Assembly (NCBI RefSeq): GCF_000981225.1
Contig: NZ_LAJC01000016.1
Span: 1-64,000, forward strand
Origin: Allosalinactinospora lopnorensis
GTDB taxonomy: Bacteria; Actinomycetota; Actinomycetes; Streptosporangiales; Streptosporangiaceae
Direction: 5' to 3'
Length of the DNA: 64,000 bases
Shown in pieces: positions 1-9,520 of this stretch. Numbering within the stretch: the stretch's first letter is position 1; the number at the start of each line of letters is the position of its first letter. The notes under the pieces are model-generated. The model had not been told where the DNA came from. It worked only from the letters and a program-made list of their open reading frames with translations, and did no database searches. The position numbers and the translations under genes were made by a program.

Positions 1-107
1 CCCGGACCGTACTGCGGGGGCGGCGGGTAGGGCGGCCGCTGCGCGTGTGGCGGGTAGGGCGGCGGTGGCCCCGGCGGGGTGGCAGGCGGGGGCTGGCCTT
101 CGCTCAT
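1..107 (-). CDS. Proline/tyrosine-rich N-terminus of an unknown protein (partial)
   Basis: An ATG at 107 reads leftward off the window edge for 35 codons with no stop. The visible product starts MSEGQPPPATPPG and continues with PPYPP repeats. An AAGG ribosome-binding site lies 5 to 8 bases upstream. Such Pro/Tyr-rich cytosolic tails often precede membrane domains of DUF4190 or RDD type in actinobacteria, but no domain is inside the window, so the function is open. Confidence 0.5.
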   Translation of the reverse strand, partial: MSEGQPPPATPPGPPPPYPPHAQRPPYPPPPQYGP

Positions 108-287
108 GGGCACCTTCGCGGGGGACGGGCGGAGCAACGCGTGGAATGCCCCAGTATTCCAGGGTTCTCCCCACGCGGCTCCGTTCCCGCCCGGTCGGCG
201 CGGGTTTCGGTGGTGGCCGGGTTGGGCCACGATGCGCGCGGTGCGCTCGTCGCCGGAGCGGGTAGGGCCGGTCCCGGGGCCGCCTCC

Positions 288-1052
288 TCAGCTCTGTGTC
301 CCCTCCCCGGAGCGGGCCCGGATCACGGCCTCGATCCCGTCCAGGATCCGCTGCAGGCCGAACTCGAAGTTCTGCACGGGGTCGCCGAAAGCACCGGCCG
401 CCGCGGCACCGACCCACCTGGGGTAGCGGCTGAAGTCGGCGTGCTCCCGCAGGAACGCCTCCTGTGCCGCCTCCCACGCCTCCTGGCTGACACCGGTGCG
501 CCGTTCGGTCTCCGCGGCGTCCGCCGCCAGCCGGGCCACGCCGCGTACGTAGCCGTCGACGGACTCCACCGCGGCGACCGTCTCCGACTCGGTCAGGCCG
601 GTGCCGTCGAGCGCGCGCAGCGCGGACTCGTACCACTCCATCAGCCTTGGCCCCACAGAGGGGCGGTCCGAGACGACCTGGAGCACCCAGGGGTGGCGCT
701 GGTAGCCCTCCCAGTCGTCGCGCGCCCACGCCTGCACCTTCTCCCGCCAGCCCCCGGGCAGCGTGTGCGGCAGGGGGCCGTCGCCGATCATCGTGTCCAG
801 CATGAGCGCCAGCAGTTCGGGGCGGCCCGGGATGTAGGTGTACAGCGACGCGGTGCCGACCCCGAGCCGACCGGCGACCCGCCGCATCGACAACGCGGCC
901 AGGCCCTCCTCGTCGGCGATCTCTATCGCGGCCCGCACGATCCGCTCCGGGGCGAGTCCGGGCCTGGGCCCCCGGCTCGGGAGCGCCCGCCGCCCCCACA
1001 GCAGTTCGAGGGCGCGCGCCGGGTCGGTGCTCCCTGCCTCTTCCGCCTTCAT
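288..1052 (-). CDS. TetR/AcrR family transcriptional regulator
   Basis: A 254-residue DNA-binding repressor. Residues about 36-80 form the TetR helix-turn-helix (AALSMRRVAGRLGVGTASLY), and the rest is a helical ligand-binding region of the TetR_C_1 type (WAR.DWEGYQRHPW). It is divergent from the DUF418 membrane-protein gene. The 86-base gap between them is full of inverted and direct repeats, as expected for an autoregulated repressor that also controls its neighbour. The ligand cannot be read from sequence. The first 25 residues before the HTH are unusually long and Pro/Arg-rich, which is common in this subgroup. The family call is firm; the regulatory target is inferred from position. Confidence 0.9.
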   Translation of the reverse strand: MKAEEAGSTDPARALELLWGRRALPSRGPRPGLAPERIVRAAIEIADEEGLAALSMRRVAGRLGVGTASLYTYIPGRPELLALMLDTMIGDGPLPHTLPGGWREKVQAWARDDWEGYQRHPWVLQVVSDRPSVGPRLMEWYESALRALDGTGLTESETVAAVESVDGYVRGVARLAADAAETERRTGVSQEAWEAAQEAFLREHADFSRYPRWVGAAAAGAFGDPVQNFEFGLQRILDGIEAVIRARSGEGTQS

Positions 1053-1068
1053 ATTGCGATCATCCTAA

Positions 1069-1112
1069 AACTCCGTATAGCGTTCGGAGTTCAACGAACA
1101 CTGTTCGGAGTT
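1069..1112. promoter_or_regulatory. Operator region between TetR and DUF418 genes
   Basis: AACTCCG (1069-1075) and CGGAGTT (1085-1091) form an inverted repeat. CGAACACTGTTCG (1095-1107) is a 13-base palindrome. GTTCGGAGTT occurs twice, at 1082 and 1103, exactly 21 bases apart, which puts both copies on the same DNA face. The site lies in the divergent promoter region and is the probable binding site of the adjacent TetR protein. Confidence 0.6.
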
Positions 1113-1138
1113 TATTGGCGCCGGAACGGGAGAGAGCT

Positions 1139-2391
1139 ATGCGGGAACAGGAGGCCACGACACGCGGACCGATACGCGGCTCCGTGCGCTCGGCAGAACG
1201 GGCCCTGGCCCCCGATCTGGGGCGCGGGCTCATGCTGCTGATGATCGTGCTGTCGAACACGGGGTTCTACCTGTGGGCGGCGGAGCACGGACCGTCGGGC
1301 TGGCATCCGGTCGACGGCTCGGCGCTCGACGCCGCTGTCCAGTTCGCCATGATCACCGCCTGGACCTGCGGGTGTACCCGCTGTTCGCCCTCCTGTTCGG
1401 GTACGGCATGACGCAGCTCTTCCTCCGCCAGACGGCGGCCGGAAGCTCCGAGCGGTCCGCGGCGGCGCTGCTGCGCAGGCGCAGCCTGTGGCTCATCGTC
1501 TTCGGTTTCGGGCACGCCGCGCTGCTCATGGCCGGCGACATCCTCGGCGCCTACGGGCTGGCCGGCCTCATCCTGGGCTGGCTGTTCCTGCGCCGCAGCG
1601 ACCGGGCCGTCCTGGTGGCCGCCTCGGTCGCCACGGCCCTGCTGTTCGTGCTGCTCGCGCTGACGGTCCTGGAATTCATGGCGCAGCCCGGCGCTCCCGA
1701 GACGGTCCCGTCGACCGCGGCCTACGCATCAGGGGAGACGGATCCGCTCGCCGCGGCCGCCACCCGGCTGACCACCTGGCTGCTCGCGGTGACGCTGATG
1801 GGCGGCCTTCTCGGCTTCAGCATGCACGCCGCGATGCTGCTCGGATTCTGGGCAGCACGGCACCGCATTCTGGAGGAGCCCGGAAACCACCTACCGCTGC
1901 TGCGCCGCACCGCGGTCGCCGGGATCGCGATCGGCTGGCTGGGCGGCCAGCCGGCGGCGCTCGCGCACATCGGCGCCCTGGACGTGCCTCCCGCGCTCGT
2001 CTCCGGGGAGGGCGTGTTCCTCATGGTGCAGACGATCACCGGGCTGCCCGCCGGTCTCGGCTACGCCGCGCTGATCACCCTGGTCGCGCACCGGATGTCC
2101 GAGCGCGCGCGGCGGAGCGCCCCTGTGGTGGCGGTGGCCGCGGTCGGCAAGCGCTCGCTGTCCTGCTACCTCGCCCACTCGGTGCTCTTCTCCCCGGCCC
2201 TGGCCGCGTGGGGCCTCGGACTCGGCGCGGCGATGGGCAGCGCCGGCATGGCCCTCTTCGCGACGGGCGTCTGGCTGCTCACCGTCCTCGGCGCCTACGC
2301 ACTGGAGCGCGCGGGCCGCCGCGGTCCCGCCGAAACCCTCCTCCACCGGCTGGTCTACCGCCGCGCCGGAACGGCCGGACGACCGGGGTAG
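1139..2391 (+). CDS. DUF418 family membrane protein (frameshifted)
   Basis: A polytopic membrane protein of the DUF418 family, which is often found next to TetR regulators and is thought to be transport-related; its substrate is unknown. Translation starts at ATG 1139 behind GGGAGAG and reads MREQEATTRGP to a first membrane segment (LMLLMIVLSNTGFYLW). It breaks at about 1361 (ACC GCC TGG ACC) and resumes in the +1 register with the conserved DLRVYPLFALLFGYGM. One added base before TGG gives a continuous protein of 417 residues with about eight membrane segments. The C-terminal KRSLSCYLAHSVLF block is typical of the family. The break is probably a sequence error, although a real inactivation cannot be excluded. 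Confidence 0.75.
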
Positions 2392-2421
2392 GGACGCGCT
2401 GCTCCCCTCCGAGCGATGGGC

Positions 2422-2461
2422 CCCGCCGGAGGGACCGGGGGCATGTACGACCTCCGGCGGG
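2422..2461. terminator. Bidirectional terminator hairpin
   Basis: CCCGCCGGAGG (2422-2432) pairs perfectly with CCTCCGGCGGG (2451-2461). It sits between the convergent ends of the DUF418 and SDR genes. There is no T-run, as is common in high-GC actinomycetes. Confidence 0.55.
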
Positions 2462-2504
2462 ACGACCGGACGTGAAGGGCCCCCTCGCACGATCACGACA
2501 CTGT

Positions 2505-3262
2505 CTAGAGGCGGGCTCCGCCCGCCGCGTGCAGGACCTCCCCCGTCATGTAGGAGGAATCGGCGGAGAGGAGAAACGCCACCACCGAGGCGATCTCCTC
2601 CGGCCGGCCGTAACGCCGAAGCGGGATCCGCTCGATCATCGCCTGGCGCAGCTTGTCGTCCCCGGCCCCCTCAAGGCCGTCATGCGGGTCTCGATCATGC
2701 CGGGGGCGACGCAATTGACCCTGATCCCGTGGCGCGCGAGCTCCAGGGCAGCGCCGCGGGTCATCGACACCATCCCGCCCTTGCTCGCGACATAGGCGAT
2801 CTGCTGCGTCATGCCCTTGTAGGACATGGACGCGACGTTGACGACGGCACCGCCTTGGGCCGTGTCGACGCGGGAGCGCGCGAAGTGCTTCAGGCAGAGG
2901 TAGGCGCTGCGCAGGTTGGTGTCGAGGACGCGGTCCCATTCCGCGTCGTCGAACTCCACCAGGTGGCCGCGGCACACGGTTCCGGCGTTGTTGACCAGAC
3001 CCGTGGCCCCTCCGAAGCGTTCACCGAGGTCGTCGAACATCGCGGCGACCTGCTCGGAGTCGGTGACGTCCGCCTCGTAGGGGTGGGCGTCACCGCCTTC
3101 ACCGCTGATCTGTTCCGCGAGTGCCTTCGCCTCGCCGCCCGGAAGGTCGTTGATGGCCACCCGGGCGCCCGCGGCGGCCAAGCGCCGCACCGTCGCCGCT
3201 CCGATTCCCCGTGCAGCTCCGGTCACGAGCACAGTGTGTCCGTCGAACTGGGCGGATGTCAT
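2505..3262 (-). CDS. SDR family NAD(P)-dependent oxidoreductase (frameshifted)
   Basis: A classical short-chain dehydrogenase of about 252 residues when one base is restored. The cofactor motif TGAARGIG is at residues 14-21, followed by NNAG, the catalytic Ser in NVASMS and YVASK (Tyr-x-x-x-Lys). The frame breaks at about 2678, just after APGMIETRMT, and continues in the next register as GLEGAGDDKLRQAMIERIPLR to the usual C-terminal end (SSYMTGEVLHAAGG). Start ATG 3262 follows GGAGAG. It lies 57 bases downstream of the thiolase gene on the same strand and is probably co-transcribed. It may reduce a 3-oxoacyl or 3-hydroxyacyl intermediate; substrate unknown. Confidence 0.8.
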
Positions 3263-3319
3263 AAGCGTTCTCTCCGATGTGTGTTCCTGGTACCGGTCAG
3301 GGGTCGCGGGAATGCCTGC

Positions 3320-4566
3320 TCAGCCGGGTGTGCCGGCGACGACGAAGCTGACGGCGGTGCTGCAGCTACCGCCGATGTTCAGCGTCGCCGCGGTGGTGGC
3401 CCCGGGCACCTGGTAGTCGCCGGCCGTTCCGGTGACCTGGCGTTGGACGTCCAGCAGCATCCGGATCCCGGTCGCGCCCACGGGGTGTCCGGCGCCGATG
3501 AGCCCGCCCGAGGGGTTGACCGGGATCGATCCGCCGAACGCGATCCGCCCGTCCTCCACGGCCCGCCAGGCGCGGCCCGGCTCTGCCACGCCGAAGTGCT
3601 CCAGGGCGATGTACTCGGTGATGGTGAAGCAGTCGTGGGTCTCGATGACGTCGAGACTCCCGGCGCCGGGGATTCCGGCACGCTGGTAGGCCTCCGTGAT
3701 CGCCGCGCGGACGCCCGGGAACATGTAGGGCTCGTCTTTGCTCAGCTCGAACTTGGCGGCCAGCGGCAAAGGGGCGCTGTGATGGCCCCAGCCGCGGATC
3801 GCCGCGGGACGGGGGACGGCAGCGGGGCGGCGCAGGGACCACTCCTCGGCGAAGCGGCGGCCCGCGAGGACCACCGCTGCGGCGCCGTCGGAGATGCGGC
3901 CGCAGTCGCTCTTGCGCATCCGCCCGGCGACGAGCGGGTTCGTAGTGTCGTCGTCGGCGAACTGCTCGGGCCCGTAGGTCCAGGAACGTGTCTGGGCCAG
4001 CGGGTTGCGGCGGGCGTTGGTCCGGTTGATCTCGGCGATCCGGGTGAGGTGCGCCCATTCCAGGCCGTGGCGCCGTTCGGTCTCCTCGGCGATCTCCTCG
4101 AACAGGGTCGGCCAGGGCAGGCCGTCGCCTTCGGCCTCGTGCCCGACCCAGGTGGCGCAGCGATGTGCCGGGCCGCCTCCTCGCCGGGCACGCTGCGCAT
4201 CACCTCCGCGCCGACGACCAGCGCGACGTCGTACCGGCCCGCCTCGATGTCGGCCATGGCGCCGAGCACGGCCGCGCTGCCCGAGGCGCACGCGGCCTCG
4301 TGGCGGCTGGTGGGCAGTCCGCTCCAGGCGGGGTCGAGCATGGGGATCATCGCGCTGAGGTGCGCCTGGCCGGTGAAGTGTCCGGAGTCGAAGTTCGCGA
4401 CGTGGGCCGTCTGCACTTCGCCGGGGTTCACTCGGGCGTTCCGCAGGCAGGCGTCCACGACCTCGGCGAACAAGGAGGGGAAGGGGTCACTCCCCTCCTT
4501 CGTCAGGGTGCGGGCGAAGTCGGTCTGGGCGCCGCCGAGCACGAAGACGGAGTCGCGGCTGGGCAT
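3320..4566 (-). CDS. Thiolase (acetyl-CoA acetyltransferase, SCP2-like; frameshifted)
   Basis: A thiolase-superfamily enzyme that cleaves or forms 3-ketoacyl-CoA, about 415 residues when one base is restored. The N-terminal half has the nucleophile motif HEAACASGSAAV (Cys). The C-terminal half has ETHDCFTITE and GGLIGAGHPVGATG, whose His is catalytic, and ends SCSTAVSFVVAGTPG. The non-decarboxylating SCP-x/SCP2 subfamily fits best. The reading frame breaks near 4160, between EEAARHIA and CATWVGHEAEG. Start ATG 4566 was chosen because MPSRDSVFVLGGAQTDF matches thiolase N-termini. A TetR-type operator lies 31 bases upstream, so expression is probably repressed until an inducer appears. Confidence 0.82.
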
Positions 4567-4596
4567 GATGCCTCGCTTCCATCCGGGGTCAATATG

Positions 4597-4612
4597 AATG
4601 AACGTACGTTTA
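4597..4612 (-). promoter_or_regulatory. TetR-type operator, thiolase promoter
   Basis: The minus strand reads TAAACGTACGTTCATT, with a perfect AACGTACGTT palindrome at its core. The same 16 bases occur at 4744 and 7207. It lies 31 bases upstream of the thiolase start and has the same orientation relative to its gene as the other two copies. Confidence 0.75.
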
Positions 4613-4743
4613 CTCAACCGCATCCCCGGCTCTTTGGCAAGAGCGACCTCGGAGGGAAGTACCACGACAGCACCCGGACCAGCGGAGGAAGCACCAAAAA
4701 TAGTCGCGGGGGTGGTACTCGGGGTACCGGGTGTGCCACTGTA

Positions 4744-4759
4744 TAAACGTACGTTCATT
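4744..4759 (+). promoter_or_regulatory. TetR-type operator, secreted-esterase promoter
   Basis: An exact copy of TAAACGTACGTTCATT, 47 bases before the esterase start. With the mirrored copy at 4597 it frames the divergent promoter pair, so each direction has its own site. Confidence 0.75.
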
Positions 4760-4805
4760 TTTTCGTAACCCGGGGGCAAAGAGAGGAAAGAAGGAGATAC
4801 CTCGC

Positions 4806-7117
4806 ATGTCCTCCCCGAAACCCGGACGCGGGCGATGGCTCTGCCTCTGCCTCGCCGCGCTCCTGCTCCCCTGGTCCGTGCCCGCCGAGGCCGCCCCCGC
4901 ATCCGCATCCGCATCCGCATCCGCCGAGTACAGCCCGGCGTCGACCCCGCTCCCCTCGGGCATGCCCCCGGCCGCCTACACAGCGGAACCGGAACTGCCC
5001 GCCCCTGAAGGATGGCCGTTCTCCGAGGCGTTCCCCCGCACCTCCGGCACGGGCCGGCTCGACGACGGCGCCTTCCTGTGGACCGATTTCCTCTACGACG
5101 ATGTCGGGGCACGCGGCGCCACCGTCTCCACCAGCAACCCGCGCGGCATGCTGTACCCCATCGGCGGCCCCGTCGGGACCTACCGCTACCAGGCCGAGGA
5201 AGCCCGGCACAACGGTGCGGACATCTTCCGCGCGGGGATCGGTCTGGACTCCGACGCCTCCTACTGGCGCGTCGACTGGACCACTCTCGCCGACACCTCC
5301 GTGCCGATCGCCGCGTTCCTGCTCGACACCGGTTCCGGGGGTACAGCCGAACAGCTGCCCGCCAACATCGGAATCAAGGATTCGGAAACGGACCACATCC
5401 TGCTGGTCTCCGCGGCCGGAGCGTGGCTGATCGACACCGAGGACGGCTCCCGCACGGACGTCGCCGACTCCGGCGCGCACATCGTGGACGAGGAGGCACG
5501 CTCGTTCGTGGTCCGAATGGACAGGTCGGTGCTGGATCCGGAGGACGACTGGAACGTCAAGCTGGTCTCAGGAGCGGCCGGCGGTGACGGGGCGGGTTTC
5601 GCCGATGTGGGCATCAGCAACGGAGCCCGGCCCGGCCAGCCCAACATCTACAACGTCGCTTTCCGCACCCTGGACCAGGAGAACGCCGCCGAGGACAAGA
5701 ACGCCTGGATGGAGGCCGAGCAGGCGCGCGGTCTGGCCGCGGGCGACATCTCATCGTTCGGCCAGGAGGTCTCCTGGACCGAGCTGGGCGAGGGCGGAAC
5801 GACCCCCGAGCCCAGACCCACCGGCTTCTCCAACCGCTGGTACGTCTCCGCTGTTGAGGAGGACCAGGGGCTGGTTCCGATCGAGAACGGAAACGACTTC
5901 ACGACCGTGGGATTCCCCGGACGGGTGCAGCCATACGGGATCTACGTCCCCACGTCCTACGACGGTTCCGAGCCGGCGCCGATGACCTGGATGCTGCACA
6001 GCGCCGGCATGTCGCACAACCAGTACCCCGAGTACAGCCCGGACTTGGTACAGCAGGCGTGCGAGCAGCGCGGCTCGATCTGCGTCAGCCCTATGGGGCG
6101 GGATCCCTGGTCCTGGTGGGTCAAGGAGGGCGAGCTCTCGGTCTGGGAGATCTGGAACCGCGTCTTCGCCGACTACGCCGTCGACGCCGACCGCACGACC
6201 ATGACCGGTGCCTCGATGGGCGGGTACGGGACCTACTACTACGCCTTCTACTACCCGCACCTCTTCGCGGCGGCCTCGGCCATCGCCCCGCCCGCGAAAT
6301 GCGCGTCGATCGAGATGCTGCCCGGTGTGGAGATCGACATCGGCATCCAGGACGACCCGGAGGGAACCTGCAAGGAGAGCGGGAACCTGGAACCGCTTGC
6401 GGAGAACGGGCGCTACGTCCCCTTCCATCTGACACACGGCGGCCTCGACATCGTGGTGCCCTCGCACACGGTCGTCAGGATGGCCGACAAGTTCGACGAA
6501 CTGGACTACCGCCACGAGCGCAAGCTGCACCCGCTGGAGGGCCATCTGACGTTCATCCTGCACAAGGACAACTTCTCCGAGGCCGCGGAGTGGCTGACCG
6601 GGACCCGCGAGCAGAACCCCCCGCGCATCAGCTACTCGTGGTACGGCAACGCCTACAAGCCCGATCTCGGGGTCGGGCCGAGCGGCGCCTGGTGGCTGTC
6701 CGACCTGCGCGCCCGCGACGACGCCCCTGGTGAGCGCGCCCGCGTCGACGCGCATTCCCGCGCCGTCCCCCAGTCCGAGCCGGAGGTCGAGCCTTCCGGG
6801 GACGGCCGGAACACGACCGGTCTGACCTGGACGGAGGGGGCCGCGGTCGCGGAGGCTCCGGAGATCGACGTCGAGCTGAGCAACGTGGACTCCGCTACGG
6901 TCGACGTCGACAGCGCGGGGATCTCACCCGGTGAGAACGGCACCCTGACCGTGGAGTCCGACGGCGAGACCGCCTGGAGATCACCGAACTGCAGCCCGAC
7001 TCCCTGATCGTGGGTGAGGACGGGAGCGAATGGCAGAGCGATGACGAGGGCAGCGCCATCGTGCAGGCGACCGAAGGGGCGCAGTCCCTGGAACTGCACG
7101 CCGACCCGACGGGCTAG
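4806..7117 (+). CDS. Secreted alpha/beta-hydrolase esterase (frameshifted near 3' end)
   Basis: A large exported hydrolase, about 770 residues. Residues 1-29 are a Sec signal peptide (LCLCLAALLLPWSVPAEA) followed by an Ala-Ser repeat linker. The N-terminal half is a beta-rich region of unknown role. The catalytic domain has the nucleophile elbow GASMGG with Ser at about residue 470, GGLDIVVPSH and LEGHLTF as possible acid and His sites, and resembles PHB-depolymerase/esterase-type folds. The frame breaks at about 6975 (ACC GCC TGG AG). In the next register the protein continues LEITELQPDSLIVGEDG to the TAG at 7115. The ribosome site AAGGAGATA precedes ATG 4806. It probably releases an ester-linked substrate outside the cell for the downstream MFS importer. 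Confidence 0.72.
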
Positions 7118-7206
7118 CGCACCGTGCGGCCGTTCGCGGGGTCCCGGGGCCCGCGGACGGCCCGTTTGTTTCCCCGTCTTGTCATCCGCGCCGGTGTGAT
7201 CTTAAA

Positions 7207-7222
7207 TAAACGTACGTTCATT
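7207..7222 (+). promoter_or_regulatory. TetR-type operator, MFS promoter
   Basis: The third exact copy of TAAACGTACGTTCATT, 23 bases upstream of the MFS start codon, inside an AT-rich promoter stretch. Confidence 0.75.
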
Positions 7223-7244
7223 TACATTAGGGAAACGGGAGACC

Positions 7245-8639
7245 ATGTCCGACAGCTCCTCCGCACCGCGCCCCACCGCGGCCATCGGTATCGTCGCCCG
7301 ACTGGACCGGCTGCCCATCGGCCGCTGGCACCGCAAGCTCACCTTCATCGTCGGCATCGGGGTGTTCTACGAGCTCTTCGAGCTGTTCCTGGGCGGCGTG
7401 CTCGTCGCCGTACTCACCCCGGTGTGGGGCCTCACCACCTTCGAGCAGGGTGCGCTCATCGGCTCCGTCTTCCTGGGCATGTTCGTCGGCGCGAACGCCT
7501 TGGGTGCGCTGGGCGACCGTTTCGGCCGCCGCCGCATGTTCCTGGTCAACCTGACCATCTACCTCATCTTCGGGCTCATCGCCGCGTTCTCCCCTAACGT
7601 GTGGGTGCTGATCGCCTGCCGGTTCGTCGCGGGCATAGGGGCGGGTGCCGAGGCGGCGCTGATCGACGCCTATCTCGGCGAGTTCCTGCCCAAGCGGCAC
7701 CGAGGGCGCTACGTGGGGTGGGCGCTGACGTTCGGGTTCCTCGCCTTCCCTGCTGTAGCCCTGCTCGGGGCGCCGCTGGCCGCCGCACACGTCCTCTTCT
7801 TCGACGGCTGGAGGTTGCTGCTCGTCGCGGCGGGCTCCGGCGTGGTCCTCATCCTGTGGATGCGCCGCCGGCTGCCCGAGTCCCCCCGCTGGCTGGCCGC
7901 CCGGGGACGCCCCCAGGAGGCGGAGGCCGTGGTGGCCGGGATCGAGCAGGAGGTCGAGCGCAGCACGGGTCCGCTCCCGCAGCCCGACTCCACCGAGCAC
8001 ATCGTCGCTCCCGCGCAGCAGGACTCCTTTTCGAGCATGTTCCGCGGCCGGTACCTGCGCCGCGTTGTCATGATGTGCGTGCTCGCCGTGCTCGGGACCG
8101 TGGGGTACTACGGCTTCGGTCAGCTCGCCCCGGTCCTGCTCGTCTCCAAGGGGTTCGACATCGTCCAGTCACTGAGCTACACCGGGATCATCGCCGTCGG
8201 GTACCCGCTGGGGGCGCTGCTGGCCACGCTCATCGCCGACCGGATGGAGCGCAAGACCCTCATCGTCGTCTCCGCGCTGGGAATCGCGGTCTGCGGCCTG
8301 GTCTTCGGCGCCGCCACCCTGACGTGGCTCATCCTGGTGACCGGTTTCACGCTGACCGTCTTCAGCAACATCTTCGGCACCGCCTCGCACATGTACCTCG
8401 CGGAGGTATTCCCCACCCGGACGCGCAACGTGGCCATCGGTTTCAGCTACGGGACGGGCCGGCTCGCCGCGGCGGTGCTGCCCTTCGCCGGGCTCGCCGT
8501 CCTGGACGCCTTCGGCGCCATGGGAGTACTGACGGGTTCGGCCATCCTGCTGCTCGTGTGCTGCGCCAACGTCCTGCTGCTCGGACCGCGCACCACGGGC
8601 CGCAACCTGGAGGCGATCACCGAGACCGTCGCCCGCTGA
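7245..8639 (+). CDS. MFS transporter
   Basis: A 464-residue major facilitator superfamily carrier with 12 predicted membrane segments. The conserved loop 2-3 motif reads GALGDRFGRRRMF, the repeat in the second half is IADRMERKT, and a sugar-porter-like LPESPRWLAARGR follows segment 6. The arrangement resembles the aromatic-acid/H+ symporter and general substrate branches. The start at ATG 7245 follows GGGAGA. The gene stands alone behind a TetR-type operator shared with the thiolase and secreted esterase, so it probably imports the compound handled by those enzymes. Substrate inferred only from context. Confidence 0.87.
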   Translation: MSDSSSAPRPTAAIGIVARLDRLPIGRWHRKLTFIVGIGVFYELFELFLGGVLVAVLTPVWGLTTFEQGALIGSVFLGMFVGANALGALGDRFGRRRMFLVNLTIYLIFGLIAAFSPNVWVLIACRFVAGIGAGAEAALIDAYLGEFLPKRHRGRYVGWALTFGFLAFPAVALLGAPLAAAHVLFFDGWRLLLVAAGSGVVLILWMRRRLPESPRWLAARGRPQEAEAVVAGIEQEVERSTGPLPQPDSTEHIVAPAQQDSFSSMFRGRYLRRVVMMCVLAVLGTVGYYGFGQLAPVLLVSKGFDIVQSLSYTGIIAVGYPLGALLATLIADRMERKTLIVVSALGIAVCGLVFGAATLTWLILVTGFTLTVFSNIFGTASHMYLAEVFPTRTRNVAIGFSYGTGRLAAAVLPFAGLAVLDAFGAMGVLTGSAILLLVCCANVLLLGPRTTGRNLEAITETVAR

Positions 8640-8669
8640 CAGGGCCGGACGGCCGGCGAGCACACGAAA

Positions 8670-8707
8670 GACGCCCGGGACCGGGGAGCCATCCGGTCCC
8701 GGGCGTC
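8670..8707. terminator. Bidirectional terminator hairpin
   Basis: GACGCCCGGGACCGG (8670-8684) and CCGGTCCCGGGCGTC (8693-8707) form a perfect 15-bp stem with an 8-base loop. It separates the convergent MFS and enoyl-CoA hydratase genes. Confidence 0.8.
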
Positions 8708-8723
8708 CGCTGGGAAGCGGCCC

Positions 8724-9518
8724 TCAGCCGCCGCCGAACACCGGTTCGCGCCCCTCCAGAAACGCCCGCGGCCCCTCCTCCGCATCGGCGATCTCGGTGT
8801 GCGAACGGATGTGGTAGAGGTCCTGCAGGCGCAGCCCGTACTCGACGGGCTGGCCCCACGCCGCCTCCCTGAGCTCCTTGAAGTAGGCGATGGACTTCGT
8901 GGGCCCCTGGGCGAGGGTACGGGCGAGCGCCCGCAGCGAGGCCTGGAACTCGGTGGCGGGCACCACCGTGTGGACCAGCCCGATACGCTCCGCCTCGTCG
9001 GCCTCGACGAGGCGCCCGGTCAGGTAGATCTCGGTGGCCCGCGAGGGGCCGACGACCCGCGGCAGCAGCACCGCGGTACCGAAGTGCCCAACACGGACGA
9101 GCATGCTGCCGATACGCGCGCGGTCGGAGGCCATGCGGTAGTCGGCGGCGCAGGCGAGCTCGGTCCCGGCCCCCGCCGCGACACCGTCCACGCCGGCGAT
9201 CACCGGCTTCGGGCAGCGCACCATCGCCTCGCACACGCGGAGGTAGTGGGAGTCGCCGGTGACCTCGTCGGCCGGCCCGGAGCTTCGGTCCCCGGCGAGG
9301 AAGTCGGCGACCGCGTCGAGGTCGTCGCCCGCGCAGAAGGCGCCGCCGGCCCCCGTCAGCACCACGCACCGCACCTCGGGATCCCTACCGACCTCGGTGA
9401 GGGCCTCGATGAGGCGCTCACCCAGCTCCCGGTTGAGGGCGTTGCGGCGATCGGGCCGGTTCATGGTCAGGATCGCCGCGCTCTCGTACATCTCGTGGCG
9501 CAGGACGTCGTCGGTCAT
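8724..9518 (-). CDS. Enoyl-CoA hydratase/isomerase family protein
   Basis: A 264-residue crotonase-fold enzyme acting on acyl-CoA thioesters. The oxyanion-hole motifs are AFCAGDD and AAGAGTELACAADYR. In the two usual catalytic-glutamate regions the sequence has GTELACAAD and RVVGPSRATEIYLTG; which acid acts is not certain. It ends with the FLEGREPVFGGG tail. A close paralogue lies at 23769-24563, with the same length and the same RRN and AGDD blocks, so the two probably arose by duplication. ATG 9518 begins 2 bases after the CocE stop, and the gene is the last of the ligase-CocE-hydratase operon. Confidence 0.88.
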   Translation of the reverse strand: MTDDVLRHEMYESAAILTMNRPDRRNALNRELGERLIEALTEVGRDPEVRCVVLTGAGGAFCAGDDLDAVADFLAGDRSSGPADEVTGDSHYLRVCEAMVRCPKPVIAGVDGVAAGAGTELACAADYRMASDRARIGSMLVRVGHFGTAVLLPRVVGPSRATEIYLTGRLVEADEAERIGLVHTVVPATEFQASLRALARTLAQGPTKSIAYFKELREAAWGQPVEYGLRLQDLYHIRSHTEIADAEEGPRAFLEGREPVFGGG

Positions 9519-9520
9519 GC

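Noticed and set aside
45-1241. Long plus-strand open frame opposite the TetR gene
   Set aside because: Its translation is Arg/Gly/Pro-rich with no family motifs. It is the high-GC antisense shadow of the TetR gene and its surroundings.
2729-4597. 622-codon plus-strand open frame across the SDR and thiolase genes
   Set aside because: It lies antisense to two recognisable enzymes and has no domain signature. It arises from GC-rich codon bias.
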